Notes: generated by a model not told the origin, from the sequence alone. 25,246 nucleotides of DNA from Streptococcus vestibularis ATCC 49124 (GCF_000188295.1 NZ_GL831112.1:1412982-1438227), one strand, 5' to 3'; shown: positions 1-12,150, counted from the stretch's first letter. Numbers and translations are program-made.

Positions 1-6
1 GCCGTA

Positions 7-1287
7 TTAACGACTTCCTCTTAAAGGTACGATTTTTTCATCTTGATTTTCCAATTCTTGAGTCTGAGATAACTCATCCTCAATCGCTTGAACAATATTA
101 TCACGCTTTTCATTAGCAGCGATGTTCAAGACAAAGGCTATCCCAACTGAAGTCACTAAAAGAGAGTTACCTCCTTGCGAAAGGAAGGGGAAGGTAACCC
201 CTGTTGATGGAATCAGCCCTGAGATTCCTCCGATGTTAACGAAGACCTGCATTAGCATTAAGGCACCTACACCCAATGCCATCATAGAGTTAAAAGGATT
301 TCGTGCCTTGACTCCCACAATCATAATACGAAGAATAAGGAAAAAGAGAAGGGCAAGAATCAAACCTGCTCCAATGAGACCTAACTCTTCAATAACAATT
401 GAAAACACAAAGTCTGTCGTTGCTTCTGGGAGATAACCGGTTTTCTCAATCGAATTTCCGAGACCAAGACCGAACCACCCCCCATTACTCATAGCATAGT
501 AAGAATGAGACAACTGAAGTCCTGAACCTGTTAAATCCTTAAAAGGATTAAAATAAGCTGCAAAACGCTTGGCAACATATCCAAAGACAGGTACCTTAGC
601 CATGTTTTGTACTCCAACCAAAGCAATCAATCCAAGAAAAGCAGACGACAGCCCTACAATGCCAGCAAACAGTGCCGTGAACCAGCGATAGCCAACACCA
701 GAAATTGAAAACATGACAACTGTTGTCAATACGATGATAGCCGCATTCCCCAAGTCCGGTTGGATGGCAACTAAGCCAATCATTACCAGCAAATAGTAAC
801 GCCAGTCATTAAATTCTTTTTTATTCCTCGGTATCCACCTATTCTTAGTCAAGGCCTGATAGTCATAACGTTCTATAGCAGACTGTTGTTTTGAAAAAGT
901 GTGCGCCAAAAACCAGACAACAATGATCTTAAGGTACTCCGCTGGTTGGAAAGACAAGGGACCAAGCACAATCCAACCATTGGCACCATTAATTTCCCTA
1001 GTGAAAAATTTGGCAATGACCAAAAGTAAAATCTCAAAGGCAATAACAACACCCAAAAGCTTATCTTTCCTGAGAAAGTTCAATTTCAGTCGGTAGATGA
1101 AAAAAATAGAGAACAAGGATACCAACCAAAAGGCTCCTTGGTTTATAACAGATGCGAAGGGATTGGCTCCCAAGGCTACTAAACGAGCACTTGTTGTTGA
1201 ATACACTACTATTAAACCAACTATGGATAAGATTAAATAAGGTATCAAGATGGTGTAATCTAAAAGATGCTTCTTTTCAATTTTCAT
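7..1287 (-). CDS. ftsW: FtsW, septal peptidoglycan glycosyltransferase (SEDS family)
   Basis: Polytopic membrane protein of 426 aa that polymerises lipid II into glycan strands at the division septum, working with a class B penicillin-binding protein. About ten hydrophobic segments are visible, starting at residues 11-30. Family landmarks are FQPAEYLK (113-120), QPDLGNA (176-182), the EATTDF...EELG stretch (288-303, with D292 at the position expected for the conserved SEDS acidic residue) and the signature PSTGVTFPFLSQGG (360-373). The C-terminal 35 residues are a charged cytoplasmic tail. The ATG at 1287 has only a weak upstream AAAGAT as SD. It lies downstream of the atp operon but is separated from it by a terminator and has its own extended -10 promoter. 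FtsW is preferred to RodA from the PSTGVTFPFLSQGG form and the length. The family assignment is very secure, the FtsW/RodA split slightly less so. Confidence 0.95.
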   Translation of the reverse strand: MKIEKKHLLDYTILIPYLILSIVGLIVVYSTTSARLVALGANPFASVINQGAFWLVSLFSIFFIYRLKLNFLRKDKLLGVVIAFEILLLVIAKFFTREINGANGWIVLGPLSFQPAEYLKIIVVWFLAHTFSKQQSAIERYDYQALTKNRWIPRNKKEFNDWRYYLLVMIGLVAIQPDLGNAAIIVLTTVVMFSISGVGYRWFTALFAGIVGLSSAFLGLIALVGVQNMAKVPVFGYVAKRFAAYFNPFKDLTGSGLQLSHSYYAMSNGGWFGLGLGNSIEKTGYLPEATTDFVFSIVIEELGLIGAGLILALLFFLILRIMIVGVKARNPFNSMMALGVGALMLMQVFVNIGGISGLIPSTGVTFPFLSQGGNSLLVTSVGIAFVLNIAANEKRDNIVQAIEDELSQTQELENQDEKIVPLRGSR

Positions 1288-1359
1288 ATCTTTAAAAAAC
1301 TCATACTTTCTATTACGTTACTCTACATTTTCTCTTAAAATATAAAGCTAACAGCTTAT

Positions 1360-1365
1360 ATTATA
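1360..1365 (-). promoter_or_regulatory. Extended -10 promoter for ftsW
   Basis: On the minus strand TGTTATAAT gives a perfect TATAAT with a TG extension. No good -35 hexamer is seen at 16-18 bp; the extended -10 may compensate. The leader to the ftsW ATG would be about 65 nt. The rest of the gap 1288-1513 is A/T-rich and holds only the inverted repeat near 1459-1488. Confidence 0.6.
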
Positions 1366-1458
1366 ACACTTTGATACCTTAAACTAAAGTAAAAGCTAAA
1401 TTAACCGTTTTCATTGATGAAACTTTTATTTAATCTTTTATACTCAAATTCATTTGGC

Positions 1459-1488
1459 AACTAGCTTTCTGTGGCAATATTGCTAGTT
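1459..1488. repeat. Inverted repeat AACTAGC / GCTAGTT with inner palindrome
   Basis: AACTAGC (1459-1465) and GCTAGTT (1482-1488) are perfect inverted copies 16 bp apart, and GCAATATTGC (1474-1483) is itself palindromic. It sits between the atp terminator and the ftsW promoter. There is no U-run, so it is not an obvious terminator. Function unknown. Confidence 0.45.
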
Positions 1489-1513
1489 CTCATATTTTCT
1501 TTAAGGATAAACA

Positions 1514-1540
1514 AAAAACGAGACTTAGGCCCCGTTTTTT
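1514..1540 (-). terminator. Rho-independent terminator of the atp operon
   Basis: Just downstream of the atpC stop the minus-strand RNA forms ACGGGGC-CUAA-GUCUCGU, extended by A:U pairs and ending in a U6 run. The symmetric A6/T6 flanks might also allow some termination in the plus direction, but the G:U pairs favour the minus strand. Confidence 0.85.
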
Positions 1541-1544
1541 TATC

Positions 1545-1961
1545 TTATTTTGTACCGACACTGATACGATTAAGTGCTCGACGGAGAGCAACCTGAGCAC
1601 GTTGAACTTCATCAATACGGTCAGATTTAGTTGCTTCTTCCAAGTCACGTTCGGCACGTTGCTTGGCACGTTCGGCACGAGAAACGTCAATGTCGCGTTC
1701 ACGTTCTGCTGAATCGGCAACGATAGTAATAAAATCATCTTTAACTTCGATGATACCACCGTTTACGGCAATCCAATCGACGTGACTCTCGTCATCCACA
1801 CGACGAACCTTGAGTTCATCCACTTCAAGTGGCGCAATCAAGTTAATATGGCCTGGCAAGATACCAATTTGACCATCTTTAGTAACCGCGTGGATAAAGC
1901 TGGCATGGTGGTCATATTTCAGACCATCCGGAGTTACCACTTGTACGGTCATTTGTGCCAT
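1545..1961 (-). CDS. atpC: F1Fo-ATP synthase epsilon subunit
   Basis: 138-aa epsilon subunit of the F1 central stalk, which binds gamma and can restrain ATP hydrolysis. The N-terminal half is the beta-sandwich ([14 protein letters not shown], then [14 protein letters not shown] and the [10 protein letters not shown] strand, roughly residues 1-85). The C-terminal half is the helical hairpin, rich in Arg/Glu/Ala (about 90-135). The ATG is 12 bp after the atpD stop and preceded by GAGGTG. It is the last gene of the operon, followed by a strong terminator. Length and sequence are typical of the family. Confidence 0.97.
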   Translation of the reverse strand: MAQMTVQVVTPDGLKYDHHASFIHAVTKDGQIGILPGHINLIAPLEVDELKVRRVDDESHVDWIAVNGGIIEVKDDFITIVADSAERERDIDVSRAERAKQRAERDLEEATKSDRIDEVQRAQVALRRALNRISVGTK

Positions 1962-1973
1962 ATCTTCACCTCA

Positions 1974-3447
<1,474 letters not shown>

Positions 3448-3456
3448 AATCTCTAG

Positions 3457-4335
3457 CTATTCAAGTGCACTTGCACCACCAACGATTTCAGTAATTTCCT
3501 GAGTGATGGCAGCTTGACGCGCACGGTTATATTGGATTGTCAAATCGTTAATCACATTCTTAGCATTATCAGTGGCTGTCTGCATTGCAGTCATACCCGC
3601 TGCGTGCTCAGCTGTTTTGGCATCTACGATCGCACCGTAGATAAGACTCTCCGCATATTGTGGTAAGAGTTGATCCAAAATAGTGTCACGATCTGGTTCC
3701 AATTCAAACTTGGTCAACACATGACCTTCTGATTCATTGGGATCCAAATCAGCGATAGGAAGCATTTGTTCAACACGAACCTCACTAGACAAACTGTTGA
3801 CATGGTGGTTGTAGCACACATAAAGTTCATCAAAAAGTTCATTTTGATACATTCCTACTGCTTTAGAAATGATTTTTCCGACTTGTTCAAAACTAGGTTG
3901 ATCTTCAAGACCACGCAGCTCAAAAGCAACATTCATGTTACGAGCCTTGAAGAAATCTGAACCTGTTCCACCAATAGAAATGATAGCATATTCATCTTCA
4001 GAATCATGGTCACGTTTAATCATGTCCAACACAGCTTTAAGAATTGTTGAGTTATAACCTCCAACAAGTCCTTTATCTGAAGTAATGACAATGTAACCTG
4101 TCTTACGAACTGGGCGTGCATCCAACATTGGATTTGACGAACCATTAATTAATTCTGAATGTAGAAGATCTGTTGTGATCTGTCTAATTTTTGAGGCATA
4201 GATTTGGAAATCTTTAGCAGCTTGCTCAGAACGTGTCAACTTTGAGGCAGAAACCATTTGCATGGCTCCTGTGATCTGACTTGTTTTCTTTGTTGAAGCA
4301 ATTTTTGCTTGGATTTCTCTTAGAGAGCCTGCCAT
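3457..4335 (-). CDS. atpG: F1Fo-ATP synthase gamma subunit
   Basis: 292-aa gamma subunit, the rotor shaft of F1. The N-terminal helix begins [22 protein letters not shown], as in the family, and the C-terminal helix ends with [21 protein letters not shown], the part that enters the alpha3beta3 hexamer. The central Rossmann-like domain includes [13 protein letters not shown] (about residues 83-95). The ATG at 4335 has a strong GGGAGG SD, 18 bp after the atpA stop. Length is normal for lactic acid bacteria. Confidence 0.98.
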   Translation of the reverse strand: MAGSLREIQAKIASTKKTSQITGAMQMVSASKLTRSEQAAKDFQIYASKIRQITTDLLHSELINGSSNPMLDARPVRKTGYIVITSDKGLVGGYNSTILKAVLDMIKRDHDSEDEYAIISIGGTGSDFFKARNMNVAFELRGLEDQPSFEQVGKIISKAVGMYQNELFDELYVCYNHHVNSLSSEVRVEQMLPIADLDPNESEGHVLTKFELEPDRDTILDQLLPQYAESLIYGAIVDAKTAEHAAGMTAMQTATDNAKNVINDLTIQYNRARQAAITQEITEIVGGASALE

Positions 4336-4353
4336 ATGCTGTCCTCCCTATTT

Positions 4354-5862
<1,509 letters not shown>

Positions 5863-5874
5863 TCACACCACTTT

Positions 5875-6411
5875 CTATTTCAAATTCGTTTTAAAGGTTT
5901 GCAATTGACTGCGAATTGACGTGTCAACAACCTTATTTTTTGCTTTGATGACGAATCCTCCGATGAGGTCCTCATCAATTTTTTCCACTAAACGACGTGT
6001 CTTAATCTCAAATTTTTGTGAAACAATCGCCAAAAGTCTGGCTTTTTGTTCCTCAGACAAGGGACTTGCTGATATCACAGTGACATCGTAAGTATTGTCC
6101 TCTTGATCAAAGAGCTCAAGGACCAACTTCAACACATCATAGAGAATGTTGGCACGGTCATTGAGTAAGATTACCTCAAGAAAATTGTTCATATACACTG
6201 AACAAGACTCTTGAAACAAGCTCAAACTTTCTTTTTTAGCTTCACTTGTCACATTTTCCTGCGACAAGAAGTTTTTTAGATTTGTTTCAGCAAAAACTGT
6301 TAGGATTTGCCTTACTTCTTCTTGGATTGTTGACACGGCGTCTTGTTCAAAAGCGACTTCTACCAGGCTTCTGGCATACTGCTCAACAAGAGCTTGTGTT
6401 TTCTTATCCAT
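5875..6411 (-). CDS. atpH: F1Fo-ATP synthase delta subunit
   Basis: 178-aa delta subunit (OSCP homologue), part of the peripheral stalk joining F1 to the b dimer. The N-terminal helical domain begins [21 protein letters not shown], and the C-terminal part has the family signature region [27 protein letters not shown] (split here as [10 protein letters not shown] and [10 protein letters not shown]). Its ATG overlaps the atpF stop by one base (TAATG), so translational coupling is expected. Confidence 0.97.
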   Translation of the reverse strand: MDKKTQALVEQYARSLVEVAFEQDAVSTIQEEVRQILTVFAETNLKNFLSQENVTSEAKKESLSLFQESCSVYMNNFLEVILLNDRANILYDVLKLVLELFDQEDNTYDVTVISASPLSEEQKARLLAIVSQKFEIKTRRLVEKIDEDLIGGFVIKAKNKVVDTSIRSQLQTFKTNLK

Positions 6412-6908
6412 TAAGCATCTCCTAATTGATCAAGATAGCTATCAATCAAGTCAGATTGCGCTTTAGCATCAAGGTTTTGTTTCATAACTTTTTCCGCCAA
6501 GAGGACAGTCAAGTCTGCAACTTCACCTTTAACTCCAGCAAGTGCTTCCACACGGCTTTGGGCGATGTCTTGATTTGCTTTTTCTTTCAAGCGTTTAGCT
6601 TCATCATGTGCTTCTGCAATGATTTTTGATTCTTGAGTTTTACCAGTTTCCTTGGCTCCATCAATAATTTGAGCTGCCTCAGTGCGAGCACCTGCTAACT
6701 CATCTTGACGTTTTTGTGCCAAGCTTTCTGCTTCTTGACGAGCATTTTCAGCACTATCAATATCTGTGGCAATTTTCTTTTCACGAGCAGCAAAGATTCC
6801 TGTAATTTGATCCCATGCGAATTTACGGATGAGGTAATACAAGAGAAAAACTGAGCCGAGTGTGATAATGATATTACCAAGTGTCGTACTATTAATCAGT
6901 AATGACAT
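6411..6908 (-). CDS. atpF: F1Fo-ATP synthase b subunit
   Basis: 165-aa b subunit of the peripheral stalk. One N-terminal membrane helix (about residues 8-27, [17 protein letters not shown]) is followed by a long, highly charged Ala/Glu/Lys/Gln-rich coiled coil (about 40-150) that dimerises and contacts delta. The ATG at 6908 has GGGAG at suitable spacing. It follows atpB by 20 bp and overlaps atpH by one base. Confidence 0.97.
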   Translation of the reverse strand: MSLLINSTTLGNIIITLGSVFLLYYLIRKFAWDQITGIFAAREKKIATDIDSAENARQEAESLAQKRQDELAGARTEAAQIIDGAKETGKTQESKIIAEAHDEAKRLKEKANQDIAQSRVEALAGVKGEVADLTVLLAEKVMKQNLDAKAQSDLIDSYLDQLGDA

Positions 6909-6928
6909 TTCATTTCTCCCTTTCTTAA

Positions 6929-7636
6929 TTATTCTTCGTTGACTTTATCACCAATATAGTTTGAACTTAGGATAATAAAGACATAGGCTTGGATGAAGCC
7001 GATAAAGGCTGAAAAGGCAACCCAGACAAGGTTCAAAGCAAAGGATACAGGTGCTGCAAAGGCAGACCATGTCACCAATTGAAGAATCAAGCCAGTAAGT
7101 ACCTCACCAGAATAAATGTTACCAAACAAACGCAAGGCCAATGAAGCAAGGTTGGTTAATTGTTCCAAAATGTTCATTGGGAGCATAGCTGGGTATGGTG
7201 AAAGGTAGCCCTTTAGATAGCCTTTAAGCCCTTTTTTACGGATTCCCTCAATATGACTAACGAGGGTAATAATTAAAGAAAGAGTGATAGTAACACCGAA
7301 ATTCGATGTTGGAGAAGACCAAAAATTGTAATGCTCACTTTTAACAGATACAAGCAGACCTAGGTTGTTTGCTGTAAACACAAAGGTGAAAATTACAAAC
7401 AAGAGCAAACTATAATTTTTTGTGAATTTTCCAAGATTTTGAGAAATGGTACTGTTCACAAACTCATAGATGAACTCAAGCACATTTTGTTTTCCCTTTG
7501 GTTTAATGGTCATCTTACGACTTGACCAAAAAACCACTCCAAAAACGATAATTACTGTCAAGAGAGACATGGCAAGGACAGTCAAGTCAAAATCAATCCC
7601 AAATAATGAGACGGTTGGATTACTTGTAGTTTCCAC
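6929..7636 (-). CDS. atpB: F1Fo-ATP synthase a subunit
   Basis: 235-aa integral membrane a subunit that forms the two proton half-channels against the c ring. Five to six hydrophobic segments are visible. The essential arginine is R169 in LALRLFGNIYSGEVL (166-180). The start is GTG at 7636 with a strong AAGGAGG eight bases upstream; an ATG between SD and GTG is in another frame. It lies 32 bp after atpE. Length is normal for streptococci. Confidence 0.97.
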   Translation of the reverse strand: METTSNPTVSLFGIDFDLTVLAMSLLTVIIVFGVVFWSSRKMTIKPKGKQNVLEFIYEFVNSTISQNLGKFTKNYSLLLFVIFTFVFTANNLGLLVSVKSEHYNFWSSPTSNFGVTITLSLIITLVSHIEGIRKKGLKGYLKGYLSPYPAMLPMNILEQLTNLASLALRLFGNIYSGEVLTGLILQLVTWSAFAAPVSFALNLVWVAFSAFIGFIQAYVFIILSSNYIGDKVNEE

Positions 7637-7668
7637 TGCTCATCCCTCCTTCATCTTTTATTTGTCTA

Positions 7669-7866
7669 TTAGACAATGTAGCTAAGGGCAAACAATACGA
7701 AGAAGGTACCTTCGATAAAGGCAACACCAGTAAACATCAATGTTTGAAGTTTGCTAAACATCTCAGGTTGGCGAGCTGCAGCTTTAGCGACATTGGCAAC
7801 GAGGATACCCTCACCAATAGATACACCCATAACGGCCAAACCGAGGCCTAAGATAGTTAAATTCAT
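7669..7866 (-). CDS. atpE: F1Fo-ATP synthase c subunit (proteolipid)
   Basis: 65-aa two-helix proteolipid that forms the proton-translocating ring. The ATG at 7866 has AAAGGAG upstream; an earlier in-frame ATG (7899) lacks a matching SD and would add 11 polar residues not expected in the family. Helix 1 spans about 3-28 and contains an acidic residue (E19 in SIGEGIL). The polar loop is ARQPE (31-35). Helix 2 carries the proton-binding E52 in VAFIEGTFF. It is first in the operon, as usual in streptococci, and no atpI is found upstream. In pneumococcus this subunit is named AtpC and is the optochin target (established). Confidence 0.97.
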   Translation of the reverse strand: MNLTILGLGLAVMGVSIGEGILVANVAKAAARQPEMFSKLQTLMFTGVAFIEGTFFVLFALSYIV

Positions 7867-7902
7867 AGTAGAATTCTCCTTTTTAATTATTTTTACCATG
7901 CT

Positions 7903-7931
7903 ATTTTAGTCCTATTTTCCACGAAAGTCAA
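7903..7931 (-). promoter_or_regulatory. atp operon promoter
   Basis: Minus-strand TTGACT (7931-7926), a 17-bp spacer and TAAAAT (7908-7903) make a near-consensus sigma-A promoter. The leader to the atpE ATG would be about 30 nt. The -35 overlaps one arm of the palindrome GTCAA-CGAA-TTGAC (7927-7940). Confidence 0.8.
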
Positions 7932-7940
7932 CGAATTGAC
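7927..7940. promoter_or_regulatory. Palindrome overlapping the atp -35 element
   Basis: GTCAA-CGAA-TTGAC is a perfect 5-bp inverted repeat around a 4-bp centre. It covers the -35 hexamer, so a protein bound here would be expected to affect RNA polymerase. No known regulator recognised. Confidence 0.45.
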
Positions 7941-7945
7941 GGTTT

Positions 7946-8004
7946 TTTAGACGTTTTCACTGACTTTGCCTAACGTTTTCACTAAATTTGCGTAAGCGTT
8001 TACT
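7946..8004 (-). promoter_or_regulatory. Three phased cre-like sites upstream of the atp promoter
   Basis: Compared with the CcpA operator consensus TGWAANCGNTNWCA on the minus strand: TGAAAACGTCTAAA (7959-7946, 12/14), TGAAAACGTTAGGC (7981-7968, 11/14) and AGTAAACGCTTACG (8004-7991, 12/14). Starts are 22 and 23 bp apart, about two helical turns, so all three face the same side of the DNA. The first two share the 11-mer AGTGAAAACGT. CcpA control is inference. Confidence 0.45.
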
Positions 8005-8010
8005 TTTTAT

Positions 8011-8034
8011 AAAAAACACGGCATTCCGCCGTGT
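8011..8034 (-). terminator. Terminator after valS
   Basis: Minus-strand ACACGGC-GGAAT-GCCGTGT followed by a U6 run, starting 9 bp after the valS stop. It isolates valS from the atp promoter region. Confidence 0.9.
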
Positions 8035-8042
8035 CTCTTTCT

Positions 8043-10694
8043 TTATTTAACCAATTTCTTCATCTCTTCAATACGTACGACTGTTGCATCGTATTTAGCT
8101 TGGTAATCTTCTTGTTTGTCGCGTTCTTTTTGGACGACTTCTGGTTTGGCATTGGCTACGAAGCGTTCGTTGCTAAGTTTCTTACCAACCATGTCAAGTT
8201 CTTTTTGCCATTTGGCTAATTCTTTTTCAAGACGGGCCAATTCTTCTTCAACATTTAGAAGGTCAGCGAGTGGCAAGTAAATTTCTGCACCTGTGATGAT
8301 GCTTGACATAACCAAATCAGGTACTTCCACATCTTCTGCAATTTCCAAGTGTTCTGGGTTTGTGAAGCGTTTGATGTAGTTGACATTGTCATTGAAGAAG
8401 GCATCGAGCTTGCTGTCGCTAGTCTTGATCAAGATTGTGATTGGCTTGCTTGGAGCAACATTTACTTCCGCACGTGAGTTACGGACTGAACGAATCACAT
8501 CTTTAAGAGCTTCAACACCCGCTGCTGCTTCTTCGTTTTCAAATTCTGGACGAATCACTGGATATTCAGCAGTCACGATTGTTCCTTCAGAGATTTGGCC
8601 ATAGATTTCTTCAGTTACGAATGGCATGATTGGGTGAAGGAGACGCAAGATTTGGTCCAAAGTATATAGAAGGACAGAACGAGTGATGACTTTTTCGTCC
8701 TCATTGTCGCTATAAAGCACTTCCTTAGTCAACTCAACGTACCAATCCGCAAACTCATCCCAGATAAAGTTGTAGAGGATGTGACCAGCCACACCAAATT
8801 CGAACTTGTCAAAGTTTTCAGTGACTTTACCGATTGTTTCGTTGAGGTTGTGGAGAATCCAATGGTCTGTGACATTACCTGCTTGGCCAGCAACCACCTT
8901 AGCCACATTTTCACGTGCCACATCCAAGGTCAACCCTTTATTGTTCATGAGGATATAGCGAGAGATGTTCCAGATCTTGTTAATGAAGTTCCATGACGCA
9001 TCCATTTTCTCGTAAGAGAAACGCATGTCTTGACCTGGTGCAGAACCGTTTGAAAGGAACCAACGAAGGGCATCCGCACCGTATTTCTCGATAACATCCA
9101 TTGGGTCGATACCGTTACCGAGTGACTTAGACATCTTACGTCCTTGCTCGTCACGGATAAGACCGTGGATAAGGACATTCTTAAATGGTTGGCGTCCTGT
9201 GAATTCCAATGATTGGAAGATCATACGAGACACCCAGAAGAAGATGATATCGTAACCTGTTACCAAGGTTGAAGTTGGGAAGTAACGTTTGAAGTCTTCT
9301 GCTTCAACGTCAGGCCAACCCATAGTTGAGAATGGCCAGAGGGCAGAACTGAACCAAGTATCCAAGACATCTTCGTCTTGTTTCCATCCGTCACCTTCTG
9401 GTGCTTCTTCGCCAACGTACATTTCACCCTCAGCATTGTACCAAGCAGGGATTTGGTGACCCCACCATAGCTGACGAGAGATTACCCAGTCGTGGACATT
9501 TTCCATCCATTGAAGGAAGGTATCGTTGAAACGAGGTGGGTAGAAATCAACCTTATCATCTGTGTCTTGGTTGGCAATGGCATTCTTAGCTAATTGGTCC
9601 ATCTTGACGAACCATTGTGTAGACAAACGTGGTTCAACAGGCACACCTGTACGTTCTGAGTGACCAACTGAGTGAGTCATTTTTTCAATTTCGACAAGGG
9701 CACCGATTTCTTCCAATTTCTTAACAACAGCCTTACGTGCTTCAAAGCGGTCCATACCGTTGAATTCGCCAGCCAATTCATTCATGGTACCATCATCATT
9801 CATGACATTGACTTGTGGCAAGTTATGGCGTTGACCAACTAAGAAGTCGTTAGGATCATGAGCAGGAGTGATTTTAACCACACCAGTACCAAATTCAGGG
9901 TCTGCATGTTCATCTCCAACGATTGGGATTGGCTTGTTCAAGATTGGCAAGATAACATTTTTACCAATCAAGTCTTTATAACGATCGTCATTTGGGTTAA
10001 CCGCTACGGCTGTATCCCCAAACATGGTTTCAGGACGTGTTGTTGCCACTTCAAGGGCACGTGAACCGTCTTCCAACATGTAGTTCATGTGGTAGAAGGC
10101 ACCTTCGACATCCTTGTGAATAACCTCGATATCAGAAAGGGCTGTACGAGCTTTTGGATCCCAATTGATGATAAATTCACCACGGTAGATCCAGCCCTTC
10201 TTGTAGAGCTCTACAAAGACCTTACGAACAGCTTTTGATAGACCTTCGTCAAGGGTGAAACGCTCACGAGAATAGTCTACAGAGAGCCCCATCTTGCCCC
10301 ATTGTTGCTTGATAGTTGAGGCATACTCGTCTTTCCATTCCCAGACTTTATCAAGGAATTTTTCACGGCCAAGGTCATAACGAGAGATGCCGTCTTCAGC
10401 CAAACGCGCTTCAACCTTAGCTTGAGTGGCAATACCTGCGTGGTCCATACCTGGAAGCCAAAGTGTATCAAAACCTTGCATCCGTTTTTGACGGATAATG
10501 ATATCTTGCAAAGTTGTATCCCAAGCGTGACCAAGGTGAAGTTTACCGGTTACATTTGGTGGTGGGATGACGATTGAATAAGGCTTAGCCTTTTTATCAC
10601 CTGAGGGCTTGAAAACATCTTCGTCAAGCCATTTTTGGTAACGACCAGCCTCAACCTCGGCTGGATTGTATTTAGGTGAAAGTTCTTTAGACAT
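8043..10694 (-). CDS. valS: Valyl-tRNA synthetase
   Basis: 883-aa class Ia synthetase that charges tRNA-Val. The HIGH motif is HLGH (53-56) within [14 protein letters not shown], and the KMSKS loop is at 520-524. The CP1 editing domain shows [15 protein letters not shown] (218-232) and [10 protein letters not shown] (275-284). A C-terminal coiled-coil tRNA-binding arm occupies about the last 65 residues ([18 protein letters not shown]). The start chosen is the ATG at 10694 with AAAGGA seven bases upstream, 29 bp after the GNAT stop; an in-frame ATG at 10748 lies inside the GNAT gene and lacks family similarity. It is the last gene of the transcript that starts at the T-box leader. Confidence 0.97.
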   Translation of the reverse strand: MSKELSPKYNPAEVEAGRYQKWLDEDVFKPSGDKKAKPYSIVIPPPNVTGKLHLGHAWDTTLQDIIIRQKRMQGFDTLWLPGMDHAGIATQAKVEARLAEDGISRYDLGREKFLDKVWEWKDEYASTIKQQWGKMGLSVDYSRERFTLDEGLSKAVRKVFVELYKKGWIYRGEFIINWDPKARTALSDIEVIHKDVEGAFYHMNYMLEDGSRALEVATTRPETMFGDTAVAVNPNDDRYKDLIGKNVILPILNKPIPIVGDEHADPEFGTGVVKITPAHDPNDFLVGQRHNLPQVNVMNDDGTMNELAGEFNGMDRFEARKAVVKKLEEIGALVEIEKMTHSVGHSERTGVPVEPRLSTQWFVKMDQLAKNAIANQDTDDKVDFYPPRFNDTFLQWMENVHDWVISRQLWWGHQIPAWYNAEGEMYVGEEAPEGDGWKQDEDVLDTWFSSALWPFSTMGWPDVEAEDFKRYFPTSTLVTGYDIIFFWVSRMIFQSLEFTGRQPFKNVLIHGLIRDEQGRKMSKSLGNGIDPMDVIEKYGADALRWFLSNGSAPGQDMRFSYEKMDASWNFINKIWNISRYILMNNKGLTLDVARENVAKVVAGQAGNVTDHWILHNLNETIGKVTENFDKFEFGVAGHILYNFIWDEFADWYVELTKEVLYSDNEDEKVITRSVLLYTLDQILRLLHPIMPFVTEEIYGQISEGTIVTAEYPVIRPEFENEEAAAGVEALKDVIRSVRNSRAEVNVAPSKPITILIKTSDSKLDAFFNDNVNYIKRFTNPEHLEIAEDVEVPDLVMSSIITGAEIYLPLADLLNVEEELARLEKELAKWQKELDMVGKKLSNERFVANAKPEVVQKERDKQEDYQAKYDATVVRIEEMKKLVK

Positions 10695-10723
10695 ATGTGT
10701 GTCCTTTCTAGTTATTTCTATTT

Positions 10724-11293
10724 TTAATGTTGGTCTTGTACTTCCCATTCACTCTTCAGCAATCCATATATCAGACTGTCACAACGGTTGCCTTGCACAT
10801 CTTTGCGGTCTCGGATACGAGCTTCAAGGGTAAAACCAAGTTTCTCAGCGACACGTTGACTTTGGACATTGTAGCCAAAACAAATCAGTTCAATCTTGTG
10901 AAGGCCTAAATCCTTAAAACCTAAGTCAATTAAAGCACGCGCCGCTTCTGGGACATAGCCGCAGCCCCAATAGTCTGGATGCAAGGTATAGCCAATCTCC
11001 AGTACATCGTCTTCGTGGCGATGGTTGAAATCAACAGATCCGATAACTTTATCAGTCCCTTTGACCACAATACCGTAGCCAGCTGGGAGATTGTCCTTTT
11101 GATTACACTCAGGAAGGATATACTCTAGGTAATAAATCTCATCTTCCAAGGTCTTGACGGGTGGAAAGCCAGCTGGATAAGAAACCTCTGGCAGACTAGC
11201 GTAGGCATAGATATCCTCAGCATCTGCCACTGTACGGACTCGTAAAACAAGACGCTCCGTCTCGATTCGATCAGGTAATACCGTTCTTGTCAT
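10724..11293 (-). CDS. GNAT family N-acetyltransferase (RimJ/RimL-like)
   Basis: 189-aa acetyltransferase using acetyl-CoA; substrate not identifiable. It begins [16 protein letters not shown], the typical RimJ/RimL-type opening. Motif A, the acetyl-CoA pyrophosphate loop, is in [18 protein letters not shown], followed by a helix ARALIDLGF; the C-terminal motif includes [14 protein letters not shown]. The ATG at 11293 is preceded by GGAAGAAGG; an in-frame ATG at 11344 would lie deeper in the upstream gene. With this start it overlaps the flavin reductase-like gene by 23 bp, indicating coupling. Possible targets include a ribosomal protein, an antibiotic or a small amine; none is supported by the sequence. 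Confidence 0.88.
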   Translation of the reverse strand: MTRTVLPDRIETERLVLRVRTVADAEDIYAYASLPEVSYPAGFPPVKTLEDEIYYLEYILPECNQKDNLPAGYGIVVKGTDKVIGSVDFNHRHEDDVLEIGYTLHPDYWGCGYVPEAARALIDLGFKDLGLHKIELICFGYNVQSQRVAEKLGFTLEARIRDRKDVQGNRCDSLIYGLLKSEWEVQDQH

Positions 11294-11858
11294 CCTTCTT
11301 CCTCGCTTTCTTGATGAAGCTTCCCATGGGGTCGACTCGGTCATCTAGATATCGATAGACACGCTTATGACCATCACCCATAAAGTAAGTCGGTGCAAAG
11401 CAGTCATTTTTAAAATGTCCCCTGTCATCCAACAAATCAGATTCAACCAAACGGTCCAGGATTTTAGCAAAGATATGACAGATACCATCTTCCTCAATAA
11501 TTCTGTCGACCTTACAATCCAGAACGACTGGGCAGGCATCCAAGATAGGTGCTTGTGTCAATTTAGAAGATTGGAAATCTAAGCCGAGTTTAGCAATTTT
11601 TTCACGGTGACTAATAAATCCAGCCTGCTCCATTTCTAGCATAAAACTTTCATTAGGAATATTCACAGTGAACTTCTGATAATGTTTAATCTGGTCTGCC
11701 GCATTTTCCTCGCTACCTACCCCGATGACAAGCCAATCTCCTAAACTGTAGGAAGAGCTACAGGTCGTCACATTATAACCGTAGGTCTGATCCTGATAAC
11801 CCAAGATAAAAATAGGAAAACCATAATACAATTTACTAGTCTCAAAAGATTGCTTCAT
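11271..11858 (-). CDS. Flavin reductase-like (FMN-binding split-barrel) protein
   Basis: 195-aa protein of the flavin reductase/DIM6-NTAB-like family. Family resemblance is seen in the start KQSFETSKLYYGFPIFILGYQD, the segment NVTTCSSSYSLGDWLVIGVG, and KFTVNIPNESFMLEMEQAG (similar to the F.vN....... of the family), followed by the LDCKV strand. The ATG at 11858 has the strong SD AAGGAGGG; the reading frame stays open upstream to 12038 but that part runs through the T-box RNA and is not counted as protein. It is the first gene after the T-box terminator. Substrate and partner oxygenase unknown; it could equally be a flavin or heme binding protein. Confidence 0.8.
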   Translation of the reverse strand: MKQSFETSKLYYGFPIFILGYQDQTYGYNVTTCSSSYSLGDWLVIGVGSEENAADQIKHYQKFTVNIPNESFMLEMEQAGFISHREKIAKLGLDFQSSKLTQAPILDACPVVLDCKVDRIIEEDGICHIFAKILDRLVESDLLDDRGHFKNDCFAPTYFMGDGHKRVYRYLDDRVDPMGSFIKKARKKDDKNGIT

Positions 11859-11962
11859 GTCACCCTCCTTTGATAGCAATGTAGACCTCGCTTTCGCTCC
11901 GACTGCATCAATATCTTTAAATTCACCTGCGACCTTCGGTCTTGGTTCTTTAAAAGCTATAG

Positions 11963-12144
11963 AAAATCCCTGCCATAAACATGACAGGGACGAATATGTA
12001 TCCGCGGTACCACCCAGTTTTGAGTGGCAACCACTCACAGCTTTCTTGATTCAATTTGACCATCAGCAACCAGCATTGACATTTGTGCGGATTTCTCAGT
12101 ACCACCGCTTCCTGTGACAAATGAGCTTCAAAGCACCTCTGAAT
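11963..12144 (-). ncRNA. T-box riboswitch, probably tRNA-Val responsive
   Basis: The T-box core GGGTGGTACCGCGG lies at 12015-12002 (minus). Its UGGU bulge would pair with an ACCA acceptor end, which fits tRNA-Val. Stem III is GAGTGG-TTG-CCACTC just upstream. The distal Stem I element is GCGG...TGGTACTGAGAAAT...CCGC, closed by CATTTGT/ACAAATG, and the base of Stem I can pair GACTATT with GATGGTC. Immediately 3' of the upper stem comes GUC, a valine codon, my choice for the specifier. The terminator is TCCCTGTCA-N6-TGGCAGGGA plus U4 (11990-11963). valS as the third gene of the transcript supports a Val call; specifier assignment is by eye. Confidence 0.88.
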
Positions 12145-12150
12145 AGTCTT

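Noticed and set aside
122..436. Open frame on the plus strand opposite ftsW
   Set aside because: Shadow of a well-conserved gene; no SD, no family resemblance, sequence rich in residues typical of antisense reading.
7867..7899. Upstream ATG of atpE at 7899
   Set aside because: No SD and falls near the expected transcription start; the 65-aa product from 7866 matches the family.
10695..10748. Upstream in-frame ATG of valS at 10748
   Set aside because: Lies inside the GNAT gene, has no SD, and adds residues not matching ValRS; ATG at 10694 fits both SD and family.
11859..12038. In-frame N-terminal extension of the flavin reductase-like gene
   Set aside because: It runs through the T-box core and terminator, and the ATG at 11858 has a strong SD and gives the family N-terminus.
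11857..12117. Plus-strand open frame over the T-box
   Set aside because: Covers a structured RNA on the other strand and has no SD or similarity.
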